A stretch of DNA of 44,156 nucleotides from Caballeronia arationis (GTDB lineage: Bacteria > Pseudomonadota > Gammaproteobacteria > Burkholderiales > Burkholderiaceae): NCBI RefSeq assembly GCF_001544975.2, contig NZ_FCOG02000052.1:1-44156 (forward strand), in the 5' to 3' direction. The position numbers were made by a program, and so were the translations under genes. The notes beneath the pieces are model-generated. The model had not been told where the DNA came from. It made no database searches and was given only the letters and a program-made list of their open reading frames with translations. This document shows, piece after piece, positions 40,836-44,156 of this stretch; position 1 is the first letter of the stretch, and each line of letters opens with the position of its first letter.

Positions 40836-41687
40836 TTACGCTTCGTCGGCAATCGGATTGGAGAGCACGCCGATTCGGTCGACTTCCACTTCGACCCGGT
40901 CGCCAGGCTTCATGAACAGCGGCGGATTACGCTTTGCACCGACGCCGCCGGGCGTGCCGGTGACGATGACGTCGCCCGGAGCGAGCGGCGTGAAGGTCGA
41001 CAGGTAGGCGATCTGCTTGGCGATGCCGTGAATCAACATCTGCGTGGTTGCGCGCTGCACTTCCTGCCCGTTCAGACGAGTGATGAGCGTCATGAGGGCG
41101 TTCGGTTCGATTTCGTCGCTCGTCACCATCCACGGCCCGAACGCGCCGGTGCGATAAAAGTTCTTGCCCGGTCCCCATTGGGTGGTGTGACGCTGCCAGT
41201 CGCGCACAGAGCCATCGTTGTAACAGGCATACCCTGCGATGTGATTCCAGGCGTCGGCTTCAGCGATGCGCCGCCCAGCCCGCCCGATGATCACCGCGAT
41301 TTCGCCCTCGTAGTCGAACTGCTGGGACTCGGGCGGACGCAGCATCGGCTGCTCATGGCCCACTTGCGAAGCTGGGAGCCGCATGAAGATCACGGGCTGC
41401 TCAGTGGTTTCGCGATTGGTTTCCTTGACATGCTCCGCGTAGTTGAGTCCCACACAGAAGATCTGCTCCGGGTTGGGAATTACCGGCAGAAGGGTCACTT
41501 CCGACAACGGGTAGTCGCCCTGAGCGCTTTGGGCCGCTTGGGCGGCCTCACCAAGCGCGTCGGCGGCGATCAGTGCTTTCAGGTCGGCATAACGACCGTC
41601 CAGGCGCTTGCCCAGGTCAACGATGCTGTCGTCGCTAACGACGCCGAAGGAAAGGCCTTGATGGGTAGAAAAGCTGACGAGTTTCAT
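40836..41687 (-). CDS. Fumarylacetoacetate hydrolase family protein
   Basis: 283 residues. FCVGLNYAEHVKETN, FDYEGEIAVIIGRAGRRI (metal-binding Glu pair), GAFGPWMVTSDEI and VIVTGTPGGVGAKRNPP are conserved FAH-family motifs. Members hydrolyse acylpyruvates or decarboxylate/isomerise ring-cleavage products. In this cluster it would act after the VOC dioxygenase. The ATG at 41685-41687 (MKLVSF) is chosen; the frame extends upstream to 41792 but that part lies in AT-rich promoter DNA. It is the first gene of the minus-strand catabolic unit. Confidence 0.92.
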   Translation of the reverse strand: MKLVSFSTHQGLSFGVVSDDSIVDLGKRLDGRYADLKALIAADALGEAAQAAQSAQGDYPLSEVTLLPVIPNPEQIFCVGLNYAEHVKETNRETTEQPVIFMRLPASQVGHEQPMLRPPESQQFDYEGEIAVIIGRAGRRIAEADAWNHIAGYACYNDGSVRDWQRHTTQWGPGKNFYRTGAFGPWMVTSDEIEPNALMTLITRLNGQEVQRATTQMLIHGIAKQIAYLSTFTPLAPGDVIVTGTPGGVGAKRNPPLFMKPGDRVEVEVDRIGVLSNPIADEA

Positions 41688-41833
41688 TGACGCTCCAGGC
41701 AGATAAAAATCAGGGTAGATCGACGCGAAAGACTCGATAAAAGTCGTGCATTTATCGTTATTTGAGAATAAGCTATATTTAATCGTTAGCACAACGTGTT
41801 TTTAGTTAGGGTTTATCACTACTGGAGACGAGC
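41688..41833. promoter_or_regulatory. Divergent promoter region between the FAH-family and VOC genes
   Basis: 146 AT-rich bases. They contain a palindrome TTATT-TGAG-AATAA (41758-41771) and a direct repeat ATCGTTA (41754-41760 and 41782-41788, 28 bases apart). Being between divergent catabolic units with an IclR gene downstream, it is the natural site for that regulator. The binding site itself is inference. Confidence 0.5.
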
Positions 41834-42400
41834 ATGGAAGGGATGAAAAAAGCGCGACGCGGACTGTCGCTGAGCCATATGGGCTTCTACGTGAGCGATA
41901 TGGCACGGGTGGAAGACTTTTATTCGCGGGTGCTGGAGTTCACTGTGACGGATCGTGGGACGCTGCAGACGCCGCACGGCGAAGTGCGGCTGGTGTTCTT
42001 GAGTCGTGATCCCGCGGTTCATCACCAGGTCGTGCTTGCGAGCGGTCGGCCTGAGCACCTGGCGTTTAATCCGATCAATCAGATTTCGTTCGAAGCGGAC
42101 AGTCTTGACACGCTCAGGCAGTTTTACGCCCGCTTTGTCTCGGAAGGTTTGGAAGAGATCAATCCCGTCACACATGGCAACGCGATTTCGATTTATGCGC
42201 GCGATCCTGAGGGTAACCGGCTGGAGATCTTCATCGACACGCCTTGGTACGTCGATCAGCCGATGCGAGTACCGGTCGACTTTGATTTGCCTGACGCAGA
42301 CCTGATGGCGGCCGTTGAGCACCACGCGAGCACACTGCCGGGATTCAGGCCACGAACCGATTGGCAGGCCGAGATGGCCGTGCGCATGGGTCTTGTCTAA
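41834..42400 (+). CDS. VOC-family ring-cleavage dioxygenase-like protein
   Basis: 188 residues, one vicinal-oxygen-chelate domain pair. SLSHMGFYVSDMARVEDFYS begins the first beta-alpha-beta-beta-beta module with His15; AVHHQVVLASGRPEHLAF holds His63/64; ARDPEGNRLEIFIDTPWYV holds Glu131. H15, H64 and E131 would make the 2-His-1-carboxylate metal site of type I extradiol dioxygenases, many of which are similarly short. GGAGACGAGC precedes the ATG. It is divergent from the FAH-family gene, and the pathway order suggests it opens the ring made by the MhpA-like hydroxylase. Confidence 0.85.
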   Translation: MEGMKKARRGLSLSHMGFYVSDMARVEDFYSRVLEFTVTDRGTLQTPHGEVRLVFLSRDPAVHHQVVLASGRPEHLAFNPINQISFEADSLDTLRQFYARFVSEGLEEINPVTHGNAISIYARDPEGNRLEIFIDTPWYVDQPMRVPVDFDLPDADLMAAVEHHASTLPGFRPRTDWQAEMAVRMGLV

Positions 42401-42566
42401 CGTGGTGCTTGCCCGATCGGCTGTGCGTCGGGCAAGCACAAAGGCGGTACCCTGCGCAAAACAGGTTGGCAGCCTCGCACCCAACCGTTTGCCGTGAGCC
42501 GAGAAGACCGGCGGGAGAGCGCGCTAGTGGCATAATCCGCTCACATAGAAGGAGCTCAGCGCCCAG

Positions 42567-43379
42567 ATGTCGAGCATCACCCGGCTTTTATCCATACTGG
42601 AACTGTTTTCGGAGGCAAAGCCATTCTTGTCCGCCGAAGACGTTGCTGCTGAACTCGATTGTTCGGCGCCGACGGCTTATCGCTACGTGCGTGAGCTCGT
42701 GGATGCGGGCTTGCTCGTCCGGTTCATAGGCGGAGATTACGGTCTCGGTCCTCGCATCATCAGACTGGATTACCACCTGCGTGCTTCGGATCCACTGCTT
42801 GTTGTTGGCCAGCCGATCATGCACGAGTTAAGCGAGCATTCCGGCTTCGATGTAGTGATGTCGCGCTGGTATGGAAACGAGCTTGTCGACACGCATCGGG
42901 AGACTCACGACACCACTCTCGATCTCCGATACGGCCGGGGCCGACCGAGACCCCTGTTTCTCGGCGCCGCCCCGAAGGCGATCCTTTCCACCTTCCCGAA
43001 GGCCAAGCTCGCGATACTGTTCGAACAGTATCCTGAGGATATTGCACAAAGCGGCCTCGGGACGACGCTCGAAGAGTTTCGTGCTTCGCTCCTCAAAATC
43101 CGACGCGCGGGTTTCTATCTCTCAAGAGACGAACTGGAACACGGGGTTTCGGCACTCGCGTCGCCGCTGTTCACCGACGACTCCGGTGAAGCGGTCGGAT
43201 CGCTTGCGTTGATCGTCCCGACTCAACGTCTCGAGTTCGCTAATCTGGAGCGTCTCGTCGAATCGCTACGGGAGGCCGCGGCGCGAACTTCACAACGCAC
43301 GCGGGCGGCGATTGAAAGCCGTGCAAGTGCAACGGCTTCGCTATCGCACACGGTGTCGCCAAAAAGACGTTCGGCATAA
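42567..43379 (+). CDS. IclR-family transcriptional regulator
   Basis: 270 residues. The N-terminal winged helix-turn-helix covers about residues 1-60 (SSITRLLSILELFSEAKPFL; AAELDCSAPTAYRYVRELVD as recognition helix region). The C-terminal effector domain includes FLGAAPKAILSTFPKAKLAI, IRRAGFYLSRDELEHGVSAL and ASPLFTDDSGEAVGSLALIV. IclR proteins bind small aromatic or organic-acid inducers and control adjacent catabolic genes. It lies 166 bases after the VOC gene on the same strand. An AAGGAG lies 12 bases before the ATG, a little far but usable. Confidence 0.92.
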   Translation: MSSITRLLSILELFSEAKPFLSAEDVAAELDCSAPTAYRYVRELVDAGLLVRFIGGDYGLGPRIIRLDYHLRASDPLLVVGQPIMHELSEHSGFDVVMSRWYGNELVDTHRETHDTTLDLRYGRGRPRPLFLGAAPKAILSTFPKAKLAILFEQYPEDIAQSGLGTTLEEFRASLLKIRRAGFYLSRDELEHGVSALASPLFTDDSGEAVGSLALIVPTQRLEFANLERLVESLREAAARTSQRTRAAIESRASATASLSHTVSPKRRSA

Positions 43380-43567
43380 TTCACGACCATTTGCGCCCAC
43401 GAACGTTCGGTGCAATTTCCGAACGGCTGCTTCAAGACCGACTTGAGACGGCCGCATGATGTTTGTGAGAGGCAGGAACGGGTCTGGTTGAGCCGGCCGC
43501 AGTGATAAGTACGTCTGCGGGCCTCGTCCATCCATCAGCGATGGCCGTCCAGAGTTGGCGCCGCCGG

Positions 43568-44156
43568 TCAGGCCTGCGCCTGAAAAACCAGATTGAACGG
43601 CGTCTGCGTTGCGCGCCTGAAACGGGTGAAGCCACCCGCGGTCACTACTTCCCTGAGCCGTGCTTCGCCGGCTTGCGCACCCAACGCCCTCCCGCCTTCT
43701 TGCGACAACGATGCTCCCGTGCAGATCATCGTGGACGCCGAGTAAAACACGCGCCCGACAGGATTCAGATTGTCTTCCAGCCGGTCGTGCGCGAACGGCT
43801 CGACGATCATCCACGAGCCATCGGGTTTTAGCGAGTGCAATACGTGTGCAGCAGCGCCCGTCGGGTCACCCATGTCATGAAGGCAATCGAAGAACGCGAC
43901 GAGGTCGTAGTCGGTGCCGGGGTATTGCTGTGCGCTGGCCACTTCGAACGTGACGCGAATCGCCGACGTCTGCTTCATGGGCCAATTCTCGCGCTCTCTG
44001 GATGGACGGCTCATGATAGTCAAAGCCGACGAATGTCGCATCGGGATAGGCCTCCACCAGCAGAATCGTGGATGCGCCTTGGCCGCAGCCGACGTCGGCG
44101 ACTTTCGCGCCGTGCCCCTTGAGGAGCGCTTCGACACCGTCGAGTGCGGGAATCCA
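43568..44156 (-). pseudogene. Class I SAM-dependent methyltransferase, frameshifted and cut by the window edge
   Basis: From the right edge one frame reads WIPALDGVEALLKGHGAKVA, then DVGCGQGASTILLVEAYPDA (SAM motif I), TFVGFDYHEPSI and RARELAHEADVGD; it then loses homology. A neighbouring frame takes over as RVTFEVASAQQYPGTDYDLV, AFFDCLHDMGDP and LKPDGSWMIVEPFAHDR to the stop at 43568. A single extra base near 43958 (minus-strand T after GAT) explains the switch. The layout resembles methyltransferases with an N-terminal winged helix (Rv2258c-like), whose N-terminus is outside the window. It is either a real pseudogene or a sequencing error. Confidence 0.82.

Overview
The window looks like the chromosome of a Burkholderiaceae bacterium (Paraburkholderia, Caballeronia or Burkholderia type). 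Most coding regions have high GC, and there are long antisense shadow frames. The block yqgE-ruvX-pyrR-pyrB-pyrC' and the groES-groEL operon with a CIRCE operator, together with the protein sequences themselves, fit that group. The genus call is inference from familiarity, not from a search.

Layout. (1) 1-1225: the 3' part of a group II intron (maturase C-terminus, a complete domain V and a domain VI with a bulged adenosine) sits inside an IS5-family transposase gene, whose 3' exon resumes exactly at base 785. (2) 1502-17232, all minus strand: a surface-polysaccharide (O-antigen-like) locus. Its upstream end is rmlB-rmlA-rmlC-rmlD (dTDP-L-rhamnose), followed by a rhamnosyltransferase-like GT2, an ABC exporter (wzm, wzt without a carbohydrate-binding domain), a tandem GT2 enzyme, a 1109-residue methyltransferase/coiled-coil/glycosyltransferase fusion, a GT4, a hexapeptide acetyltransferase, another GT2 and manC (GDP-mannose). 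Sugar activation, assembly, modification and ABC-dependent export are therefore together. The mobile elements lie just beyond its downstream end. (3) 17555-31381: housekeeping genes: apaH and plsC; the operon yqgE-ruvX-pyrR-pyrB-pyrC' running into plsC; phrB; an unrecognised 457-residue protein; rubredoxin (only 56 codons); a ThiD-like kinase; a DUF72 protein; a small exported protein; groEL and groES. A sigma-70 promoter overlapping a CIRCE element controls groES-groEL. (4) 31382-36295: an accessory pair made of an SNF2-family helicase and a SWIM zinc-finger protein with a histone-H1-like basic tail, flanked by gene-poor DNA. (5) 36296-44156: an accessory catabolic region: a SnoaL-like protein, a carboxymuconolactone-decarboxylase-family protein, a decayed porin, then a minus-strand unit (MFS transporter, MhpA-like flavin hydroxylase, FAH-family hydrolase) divergent from a VOC ring-cleavage-type dioxygenase and an IclR regulator. 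These fit one pathway: uptake, ring hydroxylation, ring cleavage, hydrolysis. A frameshifted SAM methyltransferase runs off the right edge.

The most interesting items are the SNF2/SWIM pair, the methyltransferase-coiled-coil-GT fusion paired with a short Wzt, the intron nested in an IS5 transposase, the pseudo-dihydroorotase, and the ThiD-like protein without the usual GTGC loop. All names are judged by eye from motifs; no database search was possible.
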